Below are positions 43,448 to 51,744 of a stretch of 64,000 nt of DNA, in pieces (positions within the stretch are counted from its first letter, which is position 1; every line of letters starts with the position of its first letter). The notes beneath the pieces were generated by a model, which was not told the DNA's origin, searched no databases, and saw only the letters and a program-made list of their open reading frames with translations. Both the position numbers and the translations under genes were made by a program. This DNA comes from an uncultured Oscillospiraceae bacterium (GTDB lineage Bacteria; Bacillota; Clostridia; Oscillospirales; Oscillospiraceae): NCBI GenBank assembly GCA_934572335.1, contig CAKTKU010000001.1, forward strand, positions 179,159 to 243,158. Direction: 5' to 3'.

Positions 43448-45094
43448 ATGGCAGGAAAAAAGGGTCAGAATTATATGCACGGCGCGGCGATACTCACCGT
43501 CGGCGTGATAATAATGAAAATACTGGGCTTTATATATAAAATACCGCTCGGCAACATCCTCGGCGACGAGGGGTACTCGATGTTCACGAGTGCTTACAGC
43601 ATCTATTTCATCTTTTTCACGCTCGCGACCGCGGGTCTGCCGGTGGCGCTGTCGCGCCTTGTGGCGGAGGCCGACGCGAACGGACGGGCAAAGCAGGAGG
43701 AAAAGACGTTCCGCGTCGCGCGCGCGACGTTCTTTGTGATCGGGCTTGTGTTCGCGCTCATCATGTTCCTCTTCCCGGACTGGCTGGCGGCGGTGTACCT
43801 TGAAAACCCCGACGCTGCGCTGAGCATAAAGGCGATGAGCCCGGCGATACTGCTGGTGTGCGTGGTGTCCGCCTATCGCGGATACTGCCAGGGCAACGGC
43901 AACATGATCCCTACGACTGTGGACGAGGTGCTGGAGGTGCTGTTCAAGGTCATCTCCGGGCTTATCATCGCATATGCCGCGATGAGAGTCGGACTTGGAC
44001 GTCCGGTCGGCTCGGCGGGCGCGGTGCTGGGCGTGTCCATCGGCTCGGTCGTGTCGCTGGCGTACATGATGATCTACAAGCGCCGCAACTATGACATCCT
44101 CTCCGCGCCGTATTCCGCCGGTATCGTCGATGTGAACGACACGCCGGAGGACGACGAGCTTGTGGACTCCACAGGCAAGATAATCCACGATATACTCACC
44201 ATAGGCGTGCCCATTGCGCTGGGCGCGTGCATCATGGCGATACTCAACAGCGTCGACTCCAAGCTCTGCATGAACCGTCTCCAGTCCGCCGCAGGGTTCA
44301 GCTATTATCAGGCGAAGGTGCTCTACGGCGTATACGGCAAGGCACAGACGCTCTTCAACCTGCCGGCGGCGTTCATCACACCGCTGACCATCGCGATAGT
44401 CCCGGCGATCTCCGGGGCGATCGCGCGCAGCGCCAAGGGTGAGGCGGCGAAAATATCCGAGGACTCGATGCGTATCTCCGCCGTCATCAGTCTGCCGATG
44501 GGCGTGGGGCTGATGGTGCTGAGCGAGGCGATAATGAACGTGCTCTACCCCAACAGCAACGCCGCGGGTCCGGGGCTGCTGTGCATCATGGGCGCGGCGA
44601 GCTTCTTCGTGTGCATTGTGCTGATGGAGAATGCCGTTCTGCAGGCGTCCGGCAAGGAAAAGCTGACGATGGTGACGATGATCTCCGGCGGGTGTGTGAA
44701 GATCGCGGTGAACTGGTTCCTCGTGGCAAGACCCGAGATAAACATCTACGGCGCGCCGGTCGGCACGCTTGTGAGCTACATGGCGATGGCGGCGCTGAAC
44801 TATGCCTTCATGTGCCGCACGCTCGACGACAGACCGCGGCTCGCCAAGGTGTTCGCCCGCCCGCTCGCGGCGAGCGTGCTGATGGGGCTGACCGCGTGGG
44901 CGATATACGGGCTGTGCGCGCGCTTCATCGGCGCGGCAGACTGGCTCGGCACGGCGGTGTGCATGATGATCGCGGTGATCGCGGCGGTCGTGGTGTACGC
45001 AGTGTCCGCGGTATGCCTGAGAGCCATAGTGAGAGAAGACCTTGAACTCATACCGGGCGGCGACAGAATTGGAAGAGTGCTCCATTTACGCTGA
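43448..45094 (+). CDS. SpoVB/MurJ-like polysaccharide lipid flippase
   Basis: A 548-residue MOP-superfamily protein with about fourteen helices. Signatures: AAILTVGVIIMKILGFIYKIPL and LATAGLPVALSRLVAEADA at the N-terminus, as in SpoVB and YtgP. These proteins flip undecaprenyl-linked precursors (lipid II or surface polysaccharide). A hydrophilic insertion lies between helices 6 and 7 (IVDVNDTPEDDELVDSTGK). AAGGAGGAGAG precedes the ATG. It is probably co-transcribed with the GT-C gene. Whether it is the sporulation flippase or a vegetative one cannot be told. Confidence 0.9.
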   Translation: MAGKKGQNYMHGAAILTVGVIIMKILGFIYKIPLGNILGDEGYSMFTSAYSIYFIFFTLATAGLPVALSRLVAEADANGRAKQEEKTFRVARATFFVIGLVFALIMFLFPDWLAAVYLENPDAALSIKAMSPAILLVCVVSAYRGYCQGNGNMIPTTVDEVLEVLFKVISGLIIAYAAMRVGLGRPVGSAGAVLGVSIGSVVSLAYMMIYKRRNYDILSAPYSAGIVDVNDTPEDDELVDSTGKIIHDILTIGVPIALGACIMAILNSVDSKLCMNRLQSAAGFSYYQAKVLYGVYGKAQTLFNLPAAFITPLTIAIVPAISGAIARSAKGEAAKISEDSMRISAVISLPMGVGLMVLSEAIMNVLYPNSNAAGPGLLCIMGAASFFVCIVLMENAVLQASGKEKLTMVTMISGGCVKIAVNWFLVARPEINIYGAPVGTLVSYMAMAALNYAFMCRTLDDRPRLAKVFARPLAASVLMGLTAWAIYGLCARFIGAADWLGTAVCMMIAVIAAVVVYAVSAVCLRAIVREDLELIPGGDRIGRVLHLR

Positions 45095-45142
45095 GCTTCG
45101 AGCCGATTTTTCAAAAAATCCATATTTACGGGGAAAAATCTC

Positions 45143-45171
45143 TTGATATTACCGGGGAAATGTGCTAAATT
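45143..45171 (+). promoter_or_regulatory. Promoter of the HU gene
   Basis: -35 TTGATA (45143-45148), 17-bp spacer, -10 TAAATT (45166-45171). The leader of about 110 bases holds three stem-loops: GGCTT/AAGCC (45180-45197), a long imperfect stem centred near 45233, and ATGGC/GCCAT (45254-45268). Confidence 0.6.
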
Positions 45172-45289
45172 CTACGTGCGGCTTTTTTGGGAAGCCTCAG
45201 GCCGTATAAGAAAATGAGTATTCTGCCGGTTTTTCGGGCAGACTCATCATATCATGGCAGATGCCATATATTTTTAGGAGGAATATGTA

Positions 45290-45565
45290 ATGAATAAGAC
45301 CGAACTTATAGCTGCTGTTGCAGAGAAGGCCGGCATGTCCAAGAAGGACAGCGAGAAGGCAGTCAACGCCGTTTTTGAGTCCATCACCGCAGCCCTCACC
45401 GAGGGTGATAAGGTCCAGCTCGTCGGTTTCGGCACTTTTGAAGTCAAAGAGCGCGGCGCCCGCGTCGGCCGCAACCCCAGAACCAAGGAAGAGATCGAGA
45501 TCCCGGCAAGCCGTGTTCCCGCTTTCAAGGTCGGCAAGGCTCTCAAGGACGCAGTTGCGAAGTAA
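45290..45565 (+). CDS. hup: HU family DNA-binding protein
   Basis: A 91-residue histone-like protein that bends and compacts DNA. The sequence is typical: MNKTELIAAVAEKAGMSKKD, then VQLVGFGTFEVKERGARVGRNPRT with the DNA-intercalating NP, and KEEIEIPASRVPAFKVGKAL. AGGAGG lies 10 bases before the ATG. An upstream promoter and a structured leader point to strong expression. It is followed by rqcP, the order also known around yabO in Bacillus and clostridia. Confidence 0.97.
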   Translation: MNKTELIAAVAEKAGMSKKDSEKAVNAVFESITAALTEGDKVQLVGFGTFEVKERGARVGRNPRTKEEIEIPASRVPAFKVGKALKDAVAK

Positions 45566-45647
45566 TCTAGAGAAGCTCTGATCGAAAAACTGCCAGCAGC
45601 GAGGTTGAAAGATCCCGCTGCTGTTTTCATAGGACAAGGGTGAAAAC

Positions 45648-45890
45648 ATGAGACTGGACAAATACCTCAAGGTCTCCCGCCTGATAAAGCGGCGCACCGT
45701 GGCGAACGAGGCATGCGACGGGGACAGAGTGACCGTCAACGGCAGACAGGTGAAAGCCAGCTATCAGGTCAAGCTGGGAGACGTTATAGAGATCGCCTTC
45801 GGGCAGCGCACCCTCAAGGTCGAGGTCACGCAGATAAGCGAGACCGCCAACAAGGCGGACGCCCCGGCGATGTACAGAGAAATAGAGTGA
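45648..45890 (+). CDS. rqcP: S4-domain RNA-binding protein RqcP (YabO)
   Basis: An 80-residue S4 protein nearly collinear with Bacillus YabO: MRLDKYLKVSRLIKRRTVAN at the start, then VTVNGRQVKASYQVKLGD. RqcP helps RqcH extend stalled nascent chains on split 50S subunits (ribosome quality control). It comes 82 bases after HU and is probably in the same operon; ACAAGGGTG precedes the ATG. Confidence 0.93.
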   Translation: MRLDKYLKVSRLIKRRTVANEACDGDRVTVNGRQVKASYQVKLGDVIEIAFGQRTLKVEVTQISETANKADAPAMYREIE

Positions 45891-45895
45891 ACGCA

Positions 45896-45928
45896 AAAGG
45901 CATCCCACAGTCTGCGGGATGCCTTTTG
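45896..45928. terminator. Terminator of the HU-rqcP unit
   Basis: Perfect 12-bp stem AAAAGGCATCCC / GGGATGCCTTTT, between convergent genes, effective on both strands. Confidence 0.9.
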
Positions 45929-45957
45929 CATAAACGATCTATAAAATTATGCCTATA

Positions 45958-46371
45958 TCAGAGCAGGAATTTCTTGAGCGCTTCGGAGACGGTCTCGGGA
46001 TCGGCGGAGACGCTGATGAAGAACTCAATCTTCTCCGCGTCGGAGAAAGCGTCGAGCCAGGAGACAAACTTCACGAGAGCTTCCTCGGACTTGTCGCCCA
46101 CGAGCTTATAGAAATTATCTATGTAAAAATGCGTGATGTCATAATTACCGGCGTGGATGCCGCAGATGAGACCCTTGAGGAACTCATAGGTGCCGACGTC
46201 ATAGGTGCCGGCGTCGATAAGACGGGCCTGATAGGGGATGTCATAGGTGAGCTTGCGCTCCTTTTCGATAACAACGACGTCGCCGTTGCCCTCGTCCACT
46301 GCCTCGCGCACGAGATCAACCAGTTTCTTCGTCTTTCCCGAGCCTTTCAGACCCATAATAAGCTTGACCAT
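45958..46371 (-). CDS. Small P-loop ATP-binding protein
   Basis: A 137-residue protein with Walker A at the very start (KLIMGLKGSGKTKKLVDLV) and a possible Walker B strand (YDITHFYIDNFYKL). Clostridial homologues are often labelled twitching motility or ATP-binding proteins without proof. It is too short for PilT. Start at 46371 rather than 46392 because GGGAG lies 10 bases upstream. Function unknown; it stands alone. Confidence 0.75.
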   Translation of the reverse strand: MVKLIMGLKGSGKTKKLVDLVREAVDEGNGDVVVIEKERKLTYDIPYQARLIDAGTYDVGTYEFLKGLICGIHAGNYDITHFYIDNFYKLVGDKSEEALVKFVSWLDAFSDAEKIEFFISVSADPETVSEALKKFLL

Positions 46372-46416
46372 TTCGACCACGCTCCCTTTCATTTCAATGT
46401 TTTGGTGTTTTTGCGC

Positions 46417-46444
46417 GGCGCTCCCTTTCGGGAAGCGCCTTTTT
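46417..46444 (+). terminator. Orphan plus-strand terminator-like hairpin
   Basis: Stem of 9 bp with one bulged A (46417-46425 with 46430-46439) followed by TTTTT on the plus strand. No plus-strand gene ends here; it is upstream of and antisense to the P-loop gene's 5' region. Apart from this and the promoter at 46588-46616, the gap 46372-46690 holds nothing recognisable. Confidence 0.5.
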
Positions 46445-46587
46445 ATTCTTTATACTCAGCATATCATTTTTTAGCGAAAAGGGCAATAGGGGAGTTGTTA
46501 AATTTATTTTACAAAAACGCGATAGACTCGCAGGGGACATCTTTTGACAAATTGGCAAAATTGCATAGAAAAAACGTTGATATTTTC

Positions 46588-46616
46588 TTGACGCGGCGGT
46601 CACAATGTGTTAACAT
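46588..46616 (+). promoter_or_regulatory. Promoter of the acyl-CoA dehydratase operon
   Basis: -35 TTGACG (46588-46593), 17-bp spacer, -10 TAACAT (46611-46616). Confidence 0.65.
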
Positions 46617-46690
46617 TTTAGTAAGCGTACTTTGAATAGGTGTCGGTATGCTGTATACCGCCAACCAATACAATAAAAGAGGTGTATCGC

Positions 46691-47875
46691 TTGAAAGATC
46701 TAAAGCATCTTATCTACTTTGAGAACCTGCTTCAGGATGCACAGAACGAGCTTGTGACCAAGGCCATTGAAGAGGGCAGGCACGCGCTCGGCTACAACTG
46801 CTTCTATGTTCCCGAACCGCTTCTCAACCTGCCCGGCTGCTTCTCCAGCCGCCTGCGCGCTCCCCGTTGCACTTCCACGGATCTGGCAAACTACTACATG
46901 ACCACCCGCACCTGCCCCTATGTCCGCTCTATCCTTGAGCGCGCGATCGAGGGCGGCTACAACTACCTTGAGGCTCTGTTCGGCTGCGAATGCTGCGCCG
47001 CGATGGAGCGCATGGAGACGCATTTTGACCTCATCCACCCCGTGAAGAACGACAAGTTCTTCCTCACGATCTTCGATCCCCCCATGAAGGGCGACAAGAC
47101 CAACCTCGATTACTACAAGGTCGAGCTTCAGCACAAGGTCGTGGACAAGCTCGCCGAGCGCGGCATCGATGTGTCCGAGGACGCGATGCGTGAGGCTATC
47201 GCCGACCACAATGAGATCAGCCGCATCATCACCGAGATCGGCGATTTCAGAAAGCTCGACAATCCGCCCATAACCGGCTATGAGTTCCACGTGATCCAGC
47301 TTGTGAGCGAGGTCTGCCCGCACTATCTCATCAAGCCGTATCTGGCCGAGACGCTGGAGGAGATAAAGACCCGCGAGCCGGAGGCGAAGTTCCCGTTCCG
47401 CGCGAGGGTCACGCTCGTCGGCTCCGAGGTCGACGACCCCGAGTTCACCAAGCTCATCGAGAGCTGCGGCGCGATGGTCGTGGCAGACAGATACTGCTTC
47501 GGCTCCCTCCCCGGACGCGAGCAGATAGAGATCAGAGACGGCGAGACCGCGTTCGACGCCATCTGCCGCCACTATCTCGAGGTCAGCCAGTGCGCCCGCT
47601 TCATGGACGGAATGAAGATAGATCAGCGCCATGCCGAGGTCGCGCGCATCACGCGCGAGTACAAGGCGGACGGCATAATCTACGAAAACATGAAGTTCTG
47701 CGAGTTCTGGAGCTACGAGAAGGTTCTGGCCTCCCACATCTTCATAAACGAGCTGCACATCCCCTGCTGCACGATCGAGAAGGAATACGCGCTGGGCGCT
47801 GTCGGCCAGCTGCGCACCCGTTTCCAGGCGTTCATAGAGGCGCTGGAGATCAAGAACATTCAGGGAGGTAAGTGA
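46691..47875 (+). CDS. 2-hydroxyacyl-CoA dehydratase family protein, subunit 1
   Basis: A 394-residue member of the HgdB/BcrB-C family. It starts at TTG 46691 with GAGGTG 6 bases upstream. Cysteines that can hold an iron-sulphur cluster appear in LNLPGCFSSRLRAPRC, GCECCAAMERM, SEVCPHYL and DRYCFGSLPG. The fold and the late GAVGQLRTRFQAFIEAL segment match the family, in which two subunits carry 4Fe-4S clusters and reduce an acyl-CoA after single-electron activation by an ATPase. The next gene, a second member, begins 2 bases after the stop. Confidence 0.85.
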   Translation: MKDLKHLIYFENLLQDAQNELVTKAIEEGRHALGYNCFYVPEPLLNLPGCFSSRLRAPRCTSTDLANYYMTTRTCPYVRSILERAIEGGYNYLEALFGCECCAAMERMETHFDLIHPVKNDKFFLTIFDPPMKGDKTNLDYYKVELQHKVVDKLAERGIDVSEDAMREAIADHNEISRIITEIGDFRKLDNPPITGYEFHVIQLVSEVCPHYLIKPYLAETLEEIKTREPEAKFPFRARVTLVGSEVDDPEFTKLIESCGAMVVADRYCFGSLPGREQIEIRDGETAFDAICRHYLEVSQCARFMDGMKIDQRHAEVARITREYKADGIIYENMKFCEFWSYEKVLASHIFINELHIPCCTIEKEYALGAVGQLRTRFQAFIEALEIKNIQGGK

Positions 47876-47877
47876 AG

Positions 47878-49485
47878 ATGAAGATCACAGACAAGCTTAT
47901 TGCTTCCATAGACAAAAAGCTCGAACGCTTTGACCCCATCTGGCAGGCGGAGCACGGTGTCGGCGGTCAGCGCGACCGTTACTACGACAAGACCGGCGTT
48001 GCCAAGTGGCGCGAATGGCGCGGCGTGAAGGACACGTTTTATGATTACACCCAGTGGCTTAATAACCTTCTGAGCATGGTGCAGATGGTCGCCTCCGCGC
48101 CCATCCCGTGCCTCAAGGGCTTCTGGGAATACCGCTGGATGGGCTCGTACCTCGGCACGTTCATGTTCATCGACCGCCTCTTTGAGGGCTATCGCGGGTA
48201 TGAGCTGCGCATCGCGCACTCGAACATGCACGCCATCGTGCAGAGCCTTACAAAGCGCATCGCCATGGTGCTGGCAAACGACAAGCGCCTCGGCGGCGGA
48301 CCGCTGACAGATAAGTTCCTCCCGTTTGACGAGGTGCTGCCTCCGCTGTTCCTCACTGGCTTCAAGGGACTCATCCCGTTCCCGCTCCAGACGCTGCCGG
48401 AGTTCATTATATGCGACGTTGACCAGCATATAGAGCCGTACTACATAGACGTGGCGGAGTCCTACGGTCTGCCCGCCGACGTGTGCTCCCGCTGCGCGGC
48501 GGAGACCGGCGTCGCCATAGACGACGCATTCCCCATCATAGGCAAGGCGTTTCTGACGACGAATATGCCCTGCAACGCTTCCGAGTGCACCTCCATGTTC
48601 CAGCGCCGCCGTGTCGACCTGCCGGACTTCCCGGTAACGCTCGCCATGCGCCACAACGAGCCGGAGGCTCACCCCTACTCCACGCAGATGCTCAAGGACG
48701 CTATCGCGTTCGTCGAGCGCGAGTACGGCGTGAAATACGACTGGAACGAGCTGTTCAAGTACGCGGAGCTCATGAACGAGCAGAACACCATAGAGCTGGA
48801 GAAGTGGGACATCTTCAAGACGAAGTATTCCGCGCTCGTCGGCATCGCCGAGACGCTCTACCGCCTGTACTCCTGGGCGTCCGTCAACGGCACCGACCCG
48901 TACTTCAACAAGGTCGACCGCAAGGTCATCAAGATCATGCGCAAGGCGTATGAGGAGAAGTACCAGCCGTTCGGCGGCAAGACCCGCCACCGTGCGTTCC
49001 TGTGGGGACCGTCCGCTGTGTACTACACCGACTTCCCGACATGGACGCAGAACTGCTGGGGCATCAACATCGTGCTGAACATGGACTCCACCATGGGTCA
49101 CAACATGATAAGCACCACAGACCCCGACCAGGCGATAAAGGATCTGGCGCTGTTCTCCGAGAAGGCGACGATGCGCCACCACGCTGTCGGCGGCTGGGAC
49201 AACGTCAACGCCATCTGGGAGTGGGCGAAGAACTTCGACTGCGACATGGTGCTTATGAACGACAACATCGCCTGCAAGGGCATGCTCGGCGTTCACGCCG
49301 TCATGGAGGAGCAGGCACGCGACCTCGGCTTCCACTTCATTTTCATCGAGCATGACCTTGAGGACTGCCGTACCGTCTCCCGCCAGGATATGAGAAACTG
49401 CGTCAACAACTATATGTCCGTCGTCCTCAACGAGAAGCCGCTTGACCCGACCATCGTTGAATTTGACGATTCGCAGGCATACTGA
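47878..49485 (+). CDS. 2-hydroxyacyl-CoA dehydratase family protein, subunit 2 (long)
   Basis: A 535-residue family member, longer than the usual 380-480. It has Cys pairs in LPADVCSRCAAETGVA and TNMPCNASECTSMF, a WGPSAVYYTDFPTWTQNCWG segment and a C-terminal HFIFIEHDLEDCRTVSR region like HgdA. Its ATG is 2 bases after the first subunit's stop with GGAGGT before it; the GTG at 47872 is too close to that site. Together they should form a heterodimeric dehydratase or reductase; the acyl-CoA substrate is unknown and no activator ATPase gene is adjacent. Confidence 0.85.
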   Translation: MKITDKLIASIDKKLERFDPIWQAEHGVGGQRDRYYDKTGVAKWREWRGVKDTFYDYTQWLNNLLSMVQMVASAPIPCLKGFWEYRWMGSYLGTFMFIDRLFEGYRGYELRIAHSNMHAIVQSLTKRIAMVLANDKRLGGGPLTDKFLPFDEVLPPLFLTGFKGLIPFPLQTLPEFIICDVDQHIEPYYIDVAESYGLPADVCSRCAAETGVAIDDAFPIIGKAFLTTNMPCNASECTSMFQRRRVDLPDFPVTLAMRHNEPEAHPYSTQMLKDAIAFVEREYGVKYDWNELFKYAELMNEQNTIELEKWDIFKTKYSALVGIAETLYRLYSWASVNGTDPYFNKVDRKVIKIMRKAYEEKYQPFGGKTRHRAFLWGPSAVYYTDFPTWTQNCWGINIVLNMDSTMGHNMISTTDPDQAIKDLALFSEKATMRHHAVGGWDNVNAIWEWAKNFDCDMVLMNDNIACKGMLGVHAVMEEQARDLGFHFIFIEHDLEDCRTVSRQDMRNCVNNYMSVVLNEKPLDPTIVEFDDSQAY

Positions 49486-49508
49486 TACGAAAGGAAAGGT
49501 CTGAAAGC

Positions 49509-49694
49509 ATGAAGAAATTCCTGGGCTTTCTTGTGAAGCTTATAGGCAAGCTGATAGTCATCGGATTGATCGGCTTTGTTGCCACGTTCGCGCTGTACAT
49601 GTTCAACGGCGAGAACAAGCTCATCTACTACGTCGTGAGACCGCTGCTCAACAAGCACTACGACGCGCAGGTGAGAGACAGAAGAATAGTCTGA
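49509..49694 (+). CDS. Small single-pass membrane protein
   Basis: A 61-residue basic protein with one strong membrane helix (LIGKLIVIGLIGFVATFALYMF) and a charged tail. AAGGAAAGG lies before the ATG and it starts 23 bases after the dehydratase subunit 2 stop, before the operon terminator, so it belongs to that operon. No family recognised; it could tether the dehydratase to the membrane, which is inference. Confidence 0.65.
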   Translation: MKKFLGFLVKLIGKLIVIGLIGFVATFALYMFNGENKLIYYVVRPLLNKHYDAQVRDRRIV

Positions 49695-49708
49695 ACACCG
49701 GCAAACCA

Positions 49709-49742
49709 AACCGGGTCGGGGGACATACCCCGACCCGGTTTT
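49709..49742 (+). terminator. Terminator of the dehydratase operon
   Basis: Perfect 13-bp GC-rich stem (49709-49721 with 49728-49740) followed by TTTT. Confidence 0.88.
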
Positions 49743-49767
49743 CAACACGGCAAAATTGGGGGAGACC

Positions 49768-50478
49768 ATGCAGAAAACCATAACCATAGACGGCGAGCGG
49801 ATAGAATACACGCTTGAGCGAAAGCGCGTGAAAAACATCAACCTGCGCGTGAAGGGCGACGGGAGCGTATACGTGTCCGCGCCGCGGCTCGTGCCGATGG
49901 CGGCGATAGAGGCGATGCTGCGGACGAACGCGGAGTATATCATGCATCACCGCGCCGCGGCGGGCGAGCGTATGGAGCGGGCGCGCGACTTCACAGAAGG
50001 GCGCGCCGTGCGCATACTGGGAGAGAGCTATGCCGTCGTATACCGCGCGGGGGTGAAAAACGGCGCGGAGCTTACAGACGGCGCGGTGCGCGTGACGCTT
50101 AAGAATGCGGACGACGCCGAAGCGGGCGCGCAGGTGCTTGAAAAATGGCTGCGCGCGCTGTGCGCGGAGGAGATAGAGCGCGTGTGCGCGCGGGTATACC
50201 CGACGTTTGAGGTGATGGGCGTGGCGTACCCGGAGATAAAGCTGCGGCGCATGACGAGCCGGTGGGGCAGTTGCCGCCCGAAGACGGGCGTGCTGACATT
50301 CAACACGGGGCTGATCCATGCGGACGAGGCGTGCATAGAGTACGTCGTGACGCATGAGTTCTGCCACTTTATCCACCCCGACCACTCCCCGGCGTTCCAC
50401 GCGCTGATGACGCGGCTGATGCCCGACTGGCGCGAGCGGAAAAAGCGCCTGAACGACACGCCGTTCCCCGGCGTCTGA
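49768..50478 (+). CDS. YgjP-like zinc metallopeptidase (DUF45)
   Basis: A 236-residue protein of the M48-related YgjP/WLM family. The domain is IKLRRMTSRWGSCRPKTG, then VVTHEFCHFIHPDHSPAFH with the zinc motif HEFCH (HExxH) and a downstream glutamate-poor helix. Members are predicted cytoplasmic proteases with unclear targets. Start at 49768 from GGGGGAGA; a TTG in frame upstream is less likely. Transcribed after its own short gap. Confidence 0.88.
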   Translation: MQKTITIDGERIEYTLERKRVKNINLRVKGDGSVYVSAPRLVPMAAIEAMLRTNAEYIMHHRAAAGERMERARDFTEGRAVRILGESYAVVYRAGVKNGAELTDGAVRVTLKNADDAEAGAQVLEKWLRALCAEEIERVCARVYPTFEVMGVAYPEIKLRRMTSRWGSCRPKTGVLTFNTGLIHADEACIEYVVTHEFCHFIHPDHSPAFHALMTRLMPDWRERKKRLNDTPFPGV

Positions 50479-50482
50479 CGTA

Positions 50483-50511
50483 TTGCGCCGTGCGGCAGAA
50501 TATAGTATAAT
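50483..50511 (+). promoter_or_regulatory. Promoter of the PfkB kinase gene
   Basis: -35 TTGCGC (50483-50488), 17-bp spacer, consensus -10 TATAAT (50506-50511). Confidence 0.7.
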
Positions 50512-50558
50512 CTGAATACGGCAACCGACAAAATTCGACATGAAATGAGGGCTCGGCA

Positions 50559-51491
50559 ATGGCGATAACCGTGGTGGGCAACGTATTTGTGGACATAAAG
50601 GGCTTCCCCGATGATAACTATATCCCCGGCGGACGCAACGCGGGACACGTGGAGCACGTGCACGGCGGCGTTGGGCGCAATGTCGCGGAGGATATCGCCA
50701 ATGTGGAGCTTCGCCCGCGCTTTGTCAGCATGGTGGACGACACGGCCGAGGGCGCGGAGGTGTTGAAAAAGCTCAACAACCACAAGGTGAACACGGAATA
50801 CGTGCTGTCCGTGCCGGACGGCATGGGGCTGTGGCTGGCGGTGTTCGACGAGACGGGGGACATTGTCGGCTCCATCTCCAAGCGCCCGGACATGACCGCG
50901 CTGGCAAAACTCGTCGAGGAAAAGGGCGACGAGATATTTGCCGACTGCGACAGCATCGTGCTGGAGATCGATCTCGACAAGGAGATAATAAAGAGCGTTT
51001 TCAAATACGCGGAGAAGTATAATAAGCGCGTGTACGCCGTTGTGGCGAACATGAGCATCGCCACGCAGCGGCGCGATTTTTTGCAGTCGATCGACTGCTT
51101 CGTGTGCAACGCCGAGGAGGCGGGCATACTGTTCGTGTGCGACATGAGCGGGCTGTCGCCGGAGGCGCTGTGCGAGGAGCTTTCAAAGCGCGTGATGAGC
51201 GCGCGCATCCCGTCCATGGTCGTCACGCTCGGCAGCCGGGGCGCGGTGTACGCCGATATGCACGGCGACAAGGGCGTTTACCCCGCGCAGCGCGTCAATG
51301 TGCGCGACACGACCGGCGCGGGGGATGCGTTCTGCGCCGGGGTGGCGATGGGGCTGACCTACGGCAAGACGATGCGCGAGGCGGTGGAGATAGGCACGCG
51401 GCTGGCGGCGTCCGTGATAACCGTGTCGGAAAACGTCTGTCCGCGCTTCCTGCCGCGTGAGCTGGGGCTGGACATAGACGTGACAGACTAG
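50559..51491 (+). CDS. PfkB family carbohydrate kinase
   Basis: A 310-residue ribokinase-fold enzyme. Substrate-end motif HGGVGRNVAEDIA near residue 36 and the ATP/anion-hole motif NVRDTTGAGDAFCAGVAMG near residue 252 with the catalytic Asp are intact. The family phosphorylates sugars or nucleosides; the N-terminal HVEHVHGGVGRN pattern is like pseudouridine kinase relatives, but the substrate is not certain. It stands alone between a promoter and a terminator. Confidence 0.88.
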   Translation: MAITVVGNVFVDIKGFPDDNYIPGGRNAGHVEHVHGGVGRNVAEDIANVELRPRFVSMVDDTAEGAEVLKKLNNHKVNTEYVLSVPDGMGLWLAVFDETGDIVGSISKRPDMTALAKLVEEKGDEIFADCDSIVLEIDLDKEIIKSVFKYAEKYNKRVYAVVANMSIATQRRDFLQSIDCFVCNAEEAGILFVCDMSGLSPEALCEELSKRVMSARIPSMVVTLGSRGAVYADMHGDKGVYPAQRVNVRDTTGAGDAFCAGVAMGLTYGKTMREAVEIGTRLAASVITVSENVCPRFLPRELGLDIDVTD

Positions 51492-51495
51492 TCTT

Positions 51496-51532
51496 CAATA
51501 CCCGAACCGGGAATATACCGGTTCGGGTATTG
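51496..51532 (+). terminator. Terminator of the PfkB kinase gene
   Basis: Perfect 15-bp stem (51496-51510 with 51518-51532) followed by TTATTAT. Confidence 0.85.
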
Positions 51533-51603
51533 TTATTATGCTCAAAAAAGTGCACACAGATTTGGGCAATGCTCCAAAGTTGCGGTTTAGAGGCGAAGTA
51601 TGG

Positions 51604-51632
51604 TTGACTTTGCGGCGCAAGCTTGCTAATAT
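51604..51632 (+). promoter_or_regulatory. Promoter of the LacI regulator gene
   Basis: -35 TTGACT (51604-51609), 17-bp spacer, -10 TAATAT (51627-51632). Confidence 0.72.
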
Positions 51633-51654
51633 TTAATCACAGAAAGCTTGGAAA

Positions 51655-51680
51655 CGTTACCGGCAACGTTGCCGGTAACG
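51655..51680. promoter_or_regulatory. LacI-family operator (26-bp perfect palindrome)
   Basis: A 26-bp perfect palindrome placed about 16-42 bases after the predicted transcription start of the LacI gene. It can be read as two abutting sites, GTTACCGGCAAC (51656-51667) and GTTGCCGGTAAC (51668-51679). LacI-type proteins bind such CG-centred palindromes, so the regulator probably represses its own gene here by blocking the polymerase. Confidence 0.8.
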
Positions 51681-51744
51681 CTATCAGACGAAAAAGCAGG
51701 ACAAAACGCGACGAAACGGTTCTTTCGTCAGGGCGGGAGAGAAC

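Noticed and set aside
43358..45085. Minus-strand open frame of 575 codons opposite the flippase gene
   Set aside because: His/Arg-rich shadow frame; the plus-strand flippase has fourteen proper membrane helices.
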